Below, one piece after another: positions 44,105-53,000 of a stretch of 64,000 nucleotides of DNA (positions are counted from its first letter, which is position 1; every line of letters starts with the position of its first letter). The position numbers and the translations under genes are program-made. The stretch lies in NCBI GenBank assembly GCA_024233215.1, contig JACKPW010000001.1, positions 1 to 64,000 on the forward strand, given 5' to 3'. Below the pieces are notes generated by a model that ran no database searches, was not told the DNA's origin, and saw only the letters and a list, made by a program, of their open reading frames with translations. The stretch is from Verrucomicrobiales bacterium (GTDB lineage Bacteria > Verrucomicrobiota > Verrucomicrobiia > Limisphaerales > J093).

Positions 44105-44290
44105 CTATGGCCCCGTGGTGGTGTGGTTCGTGTCGATGGTGATGGGGGGAGGTTGGTGGATTCGCTGTTTGTAGCGTTCGCGGGCGATGTAATAGCCCAT
44201 GAAGACCACCCAGCTCAGCAGCAGCAGGGCGATGGCTCCGATGATGAGGGTCGGGATCGGAGGGCGACGGGGCGGGGGATCCGGATTCAT
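44105..44290 (-). CDS. Small single-pass membrane protein of unknown function
   Basis: 61 residues from ATG at 44290 (MNPDPPPRRPPIPTLIIGAI). One clear transmembrane helix (about 13-34, ending WVVFMGYYIA) is followed by a basic region and a Thr/Pro tail. It overlaps the RNase HIII stop by four bases, so it is translationally coupled to it. No family recognised. Confidence 0.5.
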   Translation of the reverse strand: MNPDPPPRRPPIPTLIIGAIALLLLSWVVFMGYYIARERYKQRIHQPPPITIDTNHTTTGP

Positions 44291-45270
44291 GCCGCGTGTT
44301 TCCTGGTGGGTTTTCGCCATTCCTGCTTCGGAGGTTCGGGCAGCCCCTGGGCCCGCAGTGCCGTGCGGAAGTGCATCTTCGCAATCCGCCCCAGCGCCTC
44401 CACACCGTGCTGCTTGAAGAACGCCCGGGCCGCCTCGTCCACCTGCTTCGACGCGCCCTTGGGCAGCGTGAGGCCGGCGTCTGCCCCCAGCTTGCGCAGT
44501 CGGGTGACAAACTCGTCCCGGGCGAGGATTGAGGCGGCGGCGACGGCGAGATCGGATTCCGCCTTGTGACGCTGCACCAGCTCGATCTCCCGGCCGAGGC
44601 TCATGAGTGATTTGGCCACCGTGGCCTTGTCAGCGGCGAATTGATCGCTGATGGCGCGTTCCGGGAGCGGCTTCATGCGATGGCGTTGAAGCATGAGATT
44701 CTCGATCACCCGCGCGTGGCCCCAGGCGAGCAGGCGGTTCACGCTCCCCATCGTGCGATAGAGCCGGTTGTAGGCCTCATTACCAATCGGGACCACGGTG
44801 TAAACGCAGCCCGGCGTGTTGCGGATGACCTCTGCCAGCTCGGCAATCCGTTTCTCGCTGCCGATCTTCTTGGAGTCCTGCACGCCGGCTTCCCGGAAGG
44901 CGTCCACCACGGCGGCGTTGACGTAGACGCCCGCCACGCACAGCGGCCCGAAGAAATCGCCCTTGCCGCTCTCATCCACACCGAAACGGGGCTGGCGCAG
45001 CGTGGGGTCGAGCACGTCCTCATAGCCCAGGCGGACTTCTTTCAGGATCTCAGGTTCCAGGGTGAATTCGATGAACTCGCGGGTTTCCTTGCCCTGCACG
45101 ACCAGCTTCCCGCTGGTGTAGCAGGCGACGCTGAGCTTGTCCTTCTGCGCGGCAAACCGGGTGTAAGGCACCTCGCGAAAAAGGAAACCGTGCCCGCGCA
45201 GCCAGCGTTCCAGCGCGGCGGCCTGGTTGGGGGTCAACGAACAGGTGTGGGTTGTCAACGGAGCAGCCAC
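44287..45270 (-). CDS. rnhC: Ribonuclease HIII
   Basis: 327 residues, normal for the type. The N-terminal TBP-like domain (about 1-85: TTHTCSLTPNQAAALERWLR, then KLVVQGKETREFIEF) binds RNA:DNA hybrids. The catalytic domain begins RFGVDESGKGDFFGPLCVAG with the Asp-Glu pair, then DSKKI, TVVPIGNEAYN, and DQFAADKATVAKSL with a further catalytic Asp. It cuts the RNA strand of hybrids to protect the chromosome. Confidence 0.95.
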   Translation of the reverse strand: MAAPLTTHTCSLTPNQAAALERWLRGHGFLFREVPYTRFAAQKDKLSVACYTSGKLVVQGKETREFIEFTLEPEILKEVRLGYEDVLDPTLRQPRFGVDESGKGDFFGPLCVAGVYVNAAVVDAFREAGVQDSKKIGSEKRIAELAEVIRNTPGCVYTVVPIGNEAYNRLYRTMGSVNRLLAWGHARVIENLMLQRHRMKPLPERAISDQFAADKATVAKSLMSLGREIELVQRHKAESDLAVAAASILARDEFVTRLRKLGADAGLTLPKGASKQVDEAARAFFKQHGVEALGRIAKMHFRTALRAQGLPEPPKQEWRKPTRKHAA

Positions 45271-45364
45271 GGCGAGAGGCTAGGGGCAGCCGGGGCGGGA
45301 TGTCGAGCCAGCCGAAGGGCTTGTAGCCCTTGACCCATTCGCCTACGCTCGGTGCATCTCAGCC

Positions 45365-48300
45365 ATGCAAACTCATCTGTCCACAACCGGGAGCGACAAA
45401 GCCCGCGATTTTACTCCTGCTCGTGTCGGCCGTCAGGGTTCCTGGTGGACCGGGAACCCGGCCGTGCCTGCCCTGATCGCCGCCGGGGTGTTGGTGGGGG
45501 CGATGGTTTCCGGGGGCCTGACCACCCTGGCTACAGTAACGCCGCCTCCTGAAACGGAGGATGCGTTTGTTGGCGCGTTGCTGGGCGCGCGAGCCGCGCT
45601 GCTGTCCCAACCAGCGGGAGAGGGTGGGGAATCGGCCTCCGTCGGCTCGCAGGGCGAAAAGGTCGATCAACGGGACCGACCGGACATTGAGCCGGCCCGG
45701 GTCGCGGCCGCCTGGGAGCGACTCGCAACGGATTTCCCGACGGTGACCGGCTGGATCCGCCAGGATCAGGGAAAGGGACCCGAGTGGCTCGGGAGGTACG
45801 TCAAATCGGGCGCCCTCGATGGCCTGCCCGCCAAACCGGCGAAGAGTCTGGGAAGTTGGGGGCGGGTGGTCCGGGAGCGGATGGAGTCGCTGGAATCCGG
45901 AGTAGTTTCGCCGGATGATTCGCGCTGGCTGCAGCTCTATCTTCAGGCCTGCCGGTTCCGCAGCGTGATGCCGGCGTTGCGGCGGGTTCGCGTGAAGGAA
46001 ATGCGCGACGCGCTGGTTGAGCGTTGCGGAGTGGCGGTTGTGCAGAAAGCCTCGCCGGCGTCCTGGGAGGAGCTTGGTTCCGCCATTCAACGGGCGGCGG
46101 AATCCCTGCCGCCCGGACGCGAGTTGACGATTACCGATTGGGCGCCCTCCATCGAGGTTCTGGCCCGGTCGTTTCCGGGCGGGCTGCCAGGCTCGACGGC
46201 GCAGCTGGGCGAACTGGATCAACGCCAACGGCACTGGTCGGAGGTCCTGGAAGGGGTGCGGTCGGGCGATGGGGACGTGCTTGGACAACTCCCGGCTATC
46301 GCGCAGGACGTGCGGGAGTTCTCTCGTGAGCTGTTGCGGGTGGTGCCGGGCATGCGGGAGTACCTGGACCGGCCTGTCGGGGTCGACTTGGAGACGGATT
46401 GGGAGCGGCAGTTCATGATGCTCCAACAGGACCTCGGGGATCGGAAGCTGTTCGATCGCGTCGCGCCCCAGACCTGGCGACCTGAGGCTCTGGTGACGGC
46501 GGAGGACCGGGATCCGGCCGACGTGGTTTTGCGTCGCACCCGGGTACTCTGGGAGCGACTGAGTGTTTCCGATGCCGGCGACAGGGACCCGGTGGGGGTC
46601 GGTCGGCGACTCTCGGCGCTGTTGGCCGCTGCCGGGGAGATCCCGGTGGAACGTTTGGAGGCCCGTCACGTTCTTTATGCCGGGGCGTGTCGGATCCGGC
46701 GCGAGATCGCCTTCAGCAACCCGCTGCTGGACTTTGACCAGTTGCTGTTCATCAAGCGGCACCTCGCGATCCCACACTGTTATGAGGTTTTCTACGGCGA
46801 CCATTGTTGTGATCAGTATTACGGGATCACGCAGCAACCGGGTGGCGGTCTGTACGTCCTTGAGGACGCGTTTGGCCGCTCCCCGACGGTGCGGGACCTG
46901 CTTGCCGAATCGAGCGTGGGGAACGGCCGGCTATGGGGACGGAAACTCGAAGGGGGATCGTTCCTGTCGCCCGATCTGTCCTTTGACGGGCGGACCGTGG
47001 CGTTTGCGTACGTGGAATGTCAGGGGCGCACGGAACATTTCCACCACACGGAACACGAGCGCGGCCATTGGGACACGGGGCGGTCCTACCACCTGTTCAC
47101 GGTGAACGTGGACGGCGCGAACCTGCGCATGCTGACCGACGGGGAGTTCAATGATTTCGACCCCTGTTTCATGCCGAATGGCCGGATCGCCTTCATCACC
47201 GAGCGTCGTGGCGGTTACCTGCGGTGCGGTCGGGTGTGTCCGACCTACACGCTGTTCGACCTGGCGCCGGATGGCAGCGACATCCGTTGCCTTTCGTACC
47301 ATGAAACGAACGAGTGGCAGCCCAGCGTGACCCATGACGGGATGATTGTCTGGACGCGTTGGGACTACATCGACCGGCACGGAACCACCGCGCACGAGCC
47401 CTGGCTGACGACCCCGGACGGGTGCAACCCTCGGCCGGTCCATGGGAACTACTCGTTCCGCCGGCAACGGGCGGACATGGAACTCGATGTCCGTGCCATC
47501 CCGGGGTCGCACCGGTTCGTCGCGACCGGCGCACCGCATCATGGCCAGGCCTTCGGCAGTCTGATCATCGTGGATCCCCGGGTCCATGACGACGATGCCA
47601 TGGGGCCGGTCCGTCGCCTGACCCCCCGCACGCCTTTTCCCGAGAACGAGGGGGATGCCAAGATCGCCGCCTACGGTCAGGCGTGGCCATTGAGCGAGGA
47701 CTTCTTCCTCTGCGTCTATTCTCCGGAGGATGTATCCGGGCTTCAACCGGCCTCCCCGCATGGCATCTACCTGCTGGACAGCTTCGGAAACCAGGAACTG
47801 ATTTATGCCGACCCCGGGATTGCTTCGCACAATCCGATACCAGTTCGGGCGCGGCCCATGCCGCCGGTGGTCGCGGAACAAACGGCGCGGCTGGCGGCGG
47901 CGGCATCCGCCGAGGCCACGGTGGGGGTGGTGAACGTCTACGACACGGCGGCCGGTTGGCCGGAAGGAACCACGATCTCGGCGCTGCGCATCTTTCAGGT
48001 CATGCCGCTGTCGGTGGCTTCCGCGGCGGTGCAGCATGCCACGGGACTCCAGATCCCGCAGGGGTTCGACTCGGTGAACATCGTGCGTGCGGTGCTGGGG
48101 ACGGTGCCGGTGGAGGCGGACGGCAGCGCCTTTTTCCTGGCTCCGGCGCGCAAGGAACTGTTCTTCCAGGCCCTGGATGAGGATGGCCTGGCGGTGACCT
48201 CGATGCGTTCCGGGACGCACTTTCAACCGGGGGAGAACCGGACGTGCGCCGGCTGCCATGAATCCCCGCAACAGGCCACGCCCGCCGCTGCCGGCATGCC

Positions 48301-48793
48301 GCCACTCGCGTTTCGCAGGGCGCCCTCACGGATTCAGCCGGGTCCCGATGGCACCCATCCCTTCAGCTACCCGCGACTGGTCCAGCCGGTGCTGGAACGG
48401 CACTGTGTGCCGTGTCATACCGAACATCCCGACCAGGCCCCGCGGTTGGATGCGGAGATCGTGCGACACGAGGGCCGGGGCGCCATGAATCCCTCGACCG
48501 ATTTCTACGCCTCCTACCTCAGCCTGGCGCCGGAATACGGTTTCTTCAGCTATGGCGGCAAGGACTTCGCCGATCCGAAGTGGTATCGAACCACCCCGGG
48601 GGAGTTTGGCGCCCGTGCTTCCCGGCTTTACCAGATGCTTGCTGAAGGACACCACGACGTCGAGCTTGGGTCGGCCGACCTGGAGCGTCTGGTCCTGTGG
48701 TTGGACTCCTGTTCGATGTTCTACGGGGTCTACGAACCGGAAGGCGGCAGGCAGCAACTCGCCGGGAAGGTCGTCCAACCGACCCTGGAGTGA
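45365..48793 (+). CDS. HzsA-related membrane-anchored dihaem c protein with beta-propeller
   Basis: 1142 residues. One transmembrane or signal segment (residues 33-52, AVPALIAAGVLVGAMVSGGL) is followed by a long helical region to about 410 with no recognised domain. The next 500 residues carry TolB/PD40-like propeller blades (LSPDLSFDGRTVAFAYVE, FDPCFMPNGRIAFITERR, QPSVTHDGMIVWTRWD). Two haem c sites follow: C961-A-G-C-H965 and C1014-V-P-C-H1018. The region resembles the middle domain of hydrazine synthase subunit A, which occurs as 'HzsA-related' proteins in PVC bacteria with no anammox. An electron-transfer or redox enzyme facing the periplasm is likely; hydrazine synthesis is not implied. 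Confidence 0.8.
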   Translation: MQTHLSTTGSDKARDFTPARVGRQGSWWTGNPAVPALIAAGVLVGAMVSGGLTTLATVTPPPETEDAFVGALLGARAALLSQPAGEGGESASVGSQGEKVDQRDRPDIEPARVAAAWERLATDFPTVTGWIRQDQGKGPEWLGRYVKSGALDGLPAKPAKSLGSWGRVVRERMESLESGVVSPDDSRWLQLYLQACRFRSVMPALRRVRVKEMRDALVERCGVAVVQKASPASWEELGSAIQRAAESLPPGRELTITDWAPSIEVLARSFPGGLPGSTAQLGELDQRQRHWSEVLEGVRSGDGDVLGQLPAIAQDVREFSRELLRVVPGMREYLDRPVGVDLETDWERQFMMLQQDLGDRKLFDRVAPQTWRPEALVTAEDRDPADVVLRRTRVLWERLSVSDAGDRDPVGVGRRLSALLAAAGEIPVERLEARHVLYAGACRIRREIAFSNPLLDFDQLLFIKRHLAIPHCYEVFYGDHCCDQYYGITQQPGGGLYVLEDAFGRSPTVRDLLAESSVGNGRLWGRKLEGGSFLSPDLSFDGRTVAFAYVECQGRTEHFHHTEHERGHWDTGRSYHLFTVNVDGANLRMLTDGEFNDFDPCFMPNGRIAFITERRGGYLRCGRVCPTYTLFDLAPDGSDIRCLSYHETNEWQPSVTHDGMIVWTRWDYIDRHGTTAHEPWLTTPDGCNPRPVHGNYSFRRQRADMELDVRAIPGSHRFVATGAPHHGQAFGSLIIVDPRVHDDDAMGPVRRLTPRTPFPENEGDAKIAAYGQAWPLSEDFFLCVYSPEDVSGLQPASPHGIYLLDSFGNQELIYADPGIASHNPIPVRARPMPPVVAEQTARLAAAASAEATVGVVNVYDTAAGWPEGTTISALRIFQVMPLSVASAAVQHATGLQIPQGFDSVNIVRAVLGTVPVEADGSAFFLAPARKELFFQALDEDGLAVTSMRSGTHFQPGENRTCAGCHESPQQATPAAAGMPPLAFRRAPSRIQPGPDGTHPFSYPRLVQPVLERHCVPCHTEHPDQAPRLDAEIVRHEGRGAMNPSTDFYASYLSLAPEYGFFSYGGKDFADPKWYRTTPGEFGARASRLYQMLAEGHHDVELGSADLERLVLWLDSCSMFYGVYEPEGGRQQLAGKVVQPTLE

Positions 48794-48861
48794 AACCGCG
48801 GGACGGCCGGGCACCGGAGAATCCGACGAATGAAAACCCCCCTTGAGTCTTGAAGGGCGCA

Positions 48862-49075
48862 CGGAGAGTTCCACGGTCATGCTGGCTTGCAGGACAACGG
48901 CTGGTTTCTGGGCGAACACGCCATGACCAGCAAGGTGCTGCCGTACGAGGAATCGATGCGGGTGCCCATGATGGTATCGGGTCCGGGCGTTCCGCATCTG
49001 GTGTTGTCGCAACTCGTACTGAACATCGATCTGCCGGCGACGATTCTCGATCTGGCGGGAATGGCCGTGGGGCTT
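48862..49075 (+). pseudogene. C-terminal fragment of a sulfatase
   Basis: The frame reads LQDNGWFLGEHAMTSKVLPYEESMRVPMMVSGPGV, then LVLNIDLPATILDLAGM. These are the G-D/N-G-x-x-L-G-E-H segment and the P-Y-E-E-S-x-R-x-P strand of a family S1 sulfatase. The formylglycine half and the far C-terminus are absent. It lies just before the PhoD gene, and only the sequence before the breaks is recognisable. Confidence 0.75.
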
Positions 49076-49158
49076 GGGAGGCTTCGTCGCGGAATTGCGT
49101 CGCAACCGAGGCAACCCTGGCTGCGTTATCCGGCTCGCACACCCGGCTTCCCATCGCT

Positions 49159-50766
49159 ATGAATCAGGTCATCAAGACGAACACCACGGGTCTCTCGCCG
49201 TCGCATTTCCTCCGAGCCCACAGCGCCTCCTTGCTGCTCACGGTGGGACTGTTGCTTCCCTGCGGGGTGAACGCAGCCCAACCCTCTGCCGGGCAGACGG
49301 CGCCGGTGCTCGACCTGAAGGCCGCCCATCTCGGGACGCCGGAGATCGATCAGGCGCTGCTGGAGTCGTCGAGCCCGTCCGATTCGGTCCGGGCCTTCTT
49401 TGCGGAGGCGCGGGAGACGTTTGCCGCCCAGCCCAAGGCCACCCTGGCGGAACTGCCCGCGGTTCGCGAAGCGGCCGAACGACACGGCATCGTGCTCCTT
49501 GGTGGCCCGTTGCTGGGGGCTTTGTCCTCGGATGGGGCGCGGGTGTGGGTCCGGACGGTGAAGCCGGCAAAGGTTACGGTGGTCGTGCAGGTGGGGGAGG
49601 GCGAGCACACCTTTGGGCCGGTCGCCACCACGGTTGAAAGCGATCTGACCGCCGTGGTTTCCGTGACCGGACTCAAGCCTGCCGGCCGCCATCCCTACCG
49701 GGTTCTTGTGGACGGGAACCCGGTCCCCATCCCCACGGGAGCCGCGATCACCACCGCTCCTGCGGCGGCGGCAGCAACCCGGATGACCATCGCGTTCGGC
49801 GCGGATTTCCACAAGACCGGACTCTGGAACCGCGCGCTGCTGGATCAGATTCGTGCGGTCAACCCCGCCGCACTCCTGCTCCTGGGTGACAACGCGGTGG
49901 ATGATCGCGACAACCAGGTCGGACTGCATCGGTGCGATTATCTGCTGCGGGACCTCTCGCCGGGTTGGCGTGAGTTGGTGGGGAGCGTGCCGGTCTATGC
50001 CACGTGGGATGACCACGACTACTTCAACAACGACCTCTCCGGCATTCCACCCCGGTTCACGGCGGCGGACCGGGCGGCGGTCCGGAAGGTCTGGACCCAA
50101 TCCTGGAACAATCCTTCGTATGGTTTCGAGGGTCGTGGCGAAGGAATCTTTTGCCACACGCGGATCGGTCCCTGCGACGTCATCATGCTCGACACGCGGT
50201 TCTTTCGAACCAAGCCGCGCGAGCCGGATTGCTTTCTCGGCGCGGACCAGATGCGGTGGTTGGAGGAGGAACTCGCCGCCTGCACGGGGTCGTTCATCAT
50301 CCTCACGAGCGCCACGATGTGGAGCGACTATGTGTCGGCGGGCAAGGACTCCTGGGGGGTGTGGGATCCGGCAGGTCGCGAACGCATTCTGTCGCTGATC
50401 GAAGAGCGGCGAATCGGCGGTGTGTTGCTGCTGTCCGGCGACCGCCATGGGGCGCGGGTCCTGCGCATTCCGCGTCCTTCGGGGTTTGTGTTTCATGAGT
50501 TCGAGTTGGGCAGCCTGGGGGCGCATCCAGGGCCGGCGGCGATGGGGAAGGAACCGGCGCAACAACCTTTCGGTCTGACCGGGAAATCACTCTTCGGCAC
50601 GCTCGCGCTAGACACCACCGTGGACGATCCAACCGTCACGCTGCGGATTGTGGATCAGGATGGTGGCGAACGGTACCGGTTGATCCTGACACGCAGCCAG
50701 ATGACTCCGCCAGTTACTGGAGTGCGGCAGTCCTCAGCTGCTTTCCTGCCGGGTTTTCAGCCGTGA
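49159..50766 (+). CDS. Secreted PhoD-like phosphatase/phosphodiesterase
   Basis: 535 residues from ATG at 49159, with an export signal (HSASLLLTVGLLLPCGVNAA, about 22-42). An Ig-like N-terminal domain (to about 190: LSSDGARVWVRTVKPAKVTV) precedes the metallophosphoesterase core: AFGADFHKTG, LLLLGDNAVDDRDN, ATWDDHDYFNND and LLLSGDRHGARVLRI. These Asp, Asn and His residues bind the metal centre. The PhoD family uses Fe/Ca and hydrolyses phosphomonoesters and diesters. The start Met was chosen because the preceding sequence in frame belongs to the sulfatase fragment. Confidence 0.87.
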   Translation: MNQVIKTNTTGLSPSHFLRAHSASLLLTVGLLLPCGVNAAQPSAGQTAPVLDLKAAHLGTPEIDQALLESSSPSDSVRAFFAEARETFAAQPKATLAELPAVREAAERHGIVLLGGPLLGALSSDGARVWVRTVKPAKVTVVVQVGEGEHTFGPVATTVESDLTAVVSVTGLKPAGRHPYRVLVDGNPVPIPTGAAITTAPAAAAATRMTIAFGADFHKTGLWNRALLDQIRAVNPAALLLLGDNAVDDRDNQVGLHRCDYLLRDLSPGWRELVGSVPVYATWDDHDYFNNDLSGIPPRFTAADRAAVRKVWTQSWNNPSYGFEGRGEGIFCHTRIGPCDVIMLDTRFFRTKPREPDCFLGADQMRWLEEELAACTGSFIILTSATMWSDYVSAGKDSWGVWDPAGRERILSLIEERRIGGVLLLSGDRHGARVLRIPRPSGFVFHEFELGSLGAHPGPAAMGKEPAQQPFGLTGKSLFGTLALDTTVDDPTVTLRIVDQDGGERYRLILTRSQMTPPVTGVRQSSAAFLPGFQP

Positions 50767-50829
50767 GAATTCAGTGGGATCGGGGATGACACGGATTACA
50801 GCTTGCCGGCACACTGAGCCAGGAAATCC

Positions 50830-52400
50830 ATGAGCGCAACACACCCATCCACCGGTCGAGGTGCCTGCCTTCTGCTGCTGGCCTTGGTCGCCGCTACCAC
50901 CGGGGCCTTCCTGGTTGCGCATCCATCGGATGCCCCGAGGTTCTCCGCCTTCTGTCCGGGCGGCGCGGAGGTGGTTGTGACCGGAAGTACGGGCGACTGC
51001 CTGCGTTTCACCACGGTGGCCTGGGGACCGAACTGGGCCTGGACCGGCGTCAACGGGCAGACGGAAAGCCGGGATGGCGCGGCGGCCGGTCGCTTCGCTG
51101 CAACGGTGGGAGGAGTCCCGTTGCGACTGGATTTCCGGGCTTCCCGGCCGGCTCCCAACCGGATGGAGTTGACCTACGAACTCAGCTCGGAAAAGGACGC
51201 CAGTTGACCTTGTTCATCGTGGAACTGCGTCCAGGCAGGGGATGTTTTAAAGGCACGACACCGCTTGTCGCGTCGGTGGCGCAGGAAAGACCGTGCCTTG
51301 TCCGTTTAGCCGGCGCGTCATCGGCACGATCGGTTCGCGAGCTTCGCCTGGCATGGTGACACCGGGGCGGCGAGGGCACGGGTGCTGTTCGATCCACCCT
51401 GTGAAGTCACGGCCGACAGGGCGCACGGTTGTCCTGGCGAAGGGCGTCTTTCAGCGGGGACGACGCGACGCCTGGAGATCACCGTGGACCTGCCCGGCGG
51501 AGTGGTTTCCCAGCGTGGCCGGGAATGCCCGACGAACCGGGGATTGCGGAATGGTATCCGTTCATCCCGGAAAACACAGAGAACCGGGCGCCATCAGGAT
51601 GGCAGAAGTGGCTGCAGCAGCCTGCCGGAAGCTGGGGCGGATCCGACGCGTGGACGATGCGCTGATCTGTAGCGGCGAACCGATCAAGCTCTGAGGCTCA
51701 ACCTTTGCTATGGCGCCTGTTCGCCGAACACGAACTCGCGGATCGCCGGGCAGCGTTCTACGCCAAGTATAGCATCAACAGCGTGCGATTTACCACAAGT
51801 TCGCCGATGGCACCGGTTGGGCGGGGATCCAGTCCAAGAAGCCTTTTGAGAATATGATCCGACCGGCCTGGAGCGGATGGATTACCAGTGGCGAAGTTCA
51901 AGGACGCCGGGATCTACATCGGCCTTGTCCGGCCCATTTCAGCACGATCAAGCTGGGTCCTGCCGATGTTCGCGACGTCCGTTTTCTCGCCGAGTTCAGG
52001 GAGTTCAACGGCTGGCCGCGTCAATGCGCCGCACAGCGCCTTCTTCTATTCGCCGGGCTGCAGAACCTGCACATCACTTGAATGGTCAACCTGCTCCAAC
52101 ATCGCAATCCCACACCGGCCTCACCTACGCCCAGGGCGGCGGTTTTGCGCCAAATCCGAGATCATCAACGAGCAGAGCATCTTCTTCTACACCTCGATGC
52201 AACCGCTCAAAGAAGCGCGACGATCCGGCGTCAGGTGGGGGAACGCTTCTCAACTGGCTGCGAAGGAAGTATGGCGACCATGAAGGCCTGATGATCCGGG
52301 GCCTGGGGGAAGGCGCTGGACGGTTTTCGAAGGGAGGAGTTTTCAGCGGGGGAACAACTGCCGGGGATTCATGTTGGCTTTGTCTGGCAGGGTAATCGGG
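50830..52400 (+). pseudogene. Secreted glycoside hydrolase (clan A-like), decayed by many frameshifts
   Basis: The first 125 codons are intact (signal peptide RGACLLLLALVAATTGAFLV), then one protein is readable only by changing frame: TRRLEITVDLPGG; GEPIKLWGLNLCYGAC; AAFYAKYSINSVRF; KFADGTGWAGIQSKKPFE; DPTGLERMDYQW; AKFKDAGIYIGL; HFSTIKLGPADVRDV; FFYSPG; NLLQHRNPHTGLTYAQ; SEIINEQSIFFYTSM; WLRRKYGDHEGL; AWGKALDGFRREEF. The N-E in IINEQS looks like the acid/base Glu of clan A cellulase-like TIM barrels. At least eight shifts and one stop make function impossible. Its end runs into the antisense tail of the gene at 52125-53000. Confidence 0.72.
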
Positions 52401-53000
52401 GCCCGGAGGTTCTTCGGCCGGACGAGGGGGGGGGGCGGCATCCTCTTCGAGACGCGAGACGCCTGCGGATCGAAGGGGCGTCGGCGAAGCGTCGGGTTCC
52501 ACCACCAGCGATCGGATGGACCAGAGATCGGGTGCTGCATTTCGCAGGTCGGCCTTGAGTTCGGGAGGAACCTCGAGGATCAGGGCGCCAGCCACCTCGC
52601 GCCGGATACGCTCACGATGTTCATTAAGCCGGAGGAAGAGGTTCTGCCATGCCACGTTCCACGGCGGTCGCTCGCTGGGGCCTGGTTCACGCGCCGCCCG
52701 GACCCAGACCGCGTCCGCGGATCGGACGTCCTCAGCAAGGAGGCGATCCAAGAACCGGAGGACATCGTCGGGTTCAGTAGCCTCAAGGGTGACGAGTTGG
52801 CGGGCGTGGCCGCGAAAGACCGCAGCCAACCGCGCGACAAAGACGCGTTTGGCCTGTCGTGCGTTCGAGAACAAGAACCCGAGCCAGAAGCCGGTATTGA
52901 GGTCGACCTGGCGACGCAGCCGCTGCCATTCCGCCTCGGCCTGGGCGCCGAGAAACTGCTCGGAAGGGCGATCCTGGGGCTCTGGCGTCTCGCGGTTCAC
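52125..53000 (-). CDS. Partner protein of the P-loop NTPase, C-terminus probably replaced
   Basis: 291 residues from a GTG at 53000 that overlaps the NTPase stop (GTGA). Residues 15-150 are a conserved-looking block: NTGFWLGFLFSNARQAKRVF, RFLDRLL, then NLFLRLNEHRERIRREVAGA, ILEVPPELKADLRNAAPDLW and SIRSLVVEP. I recall similar 'nEhR...lv..PpeL....ReaAPDLWSiRSL' blocks next to NTPase genes in multi-domain conflict or signalling operons, often with TPR repeats. Here no TPR follows; after about residue 190 the frame is Pro-rich and reads antisense to a decayed glycoside hydrolase, so the true 3' part is likely lost. Confidence 0.6.
   Translation of the reverse strand: MNRETPEPQDRPSEQFLGAQAEAEWQRLRRQVDLNTGFWLGFLFSNARQAKRVFVARLAAVFRGHARQLVTLEATEPDDVLRFLDRLLAEDVRSADAVWVRAAREPGPSERPPWNVAWQNLFLRLNEHRERIRREVAGALILEVPPELKADLRNAAPDLWSIRSLVVEPDASPTPLRSAGVSRLEEDAAPPPRPAEEPPGPDYPARQSQHESPAVVPPLKTPPFENRPAPSPRPRIIRPSWSPYFLRSQLRSVPPPDAGSSRFFERLHRGVEEDALLVDDLGFGAKPPPWA

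Noticed and set aside
45365..48793. Hydrazine synthase implying anammox metabolism
   Set aside because: Only the middle domain and haem motifs are similar; no HzsB/C or other anammox genes are present.
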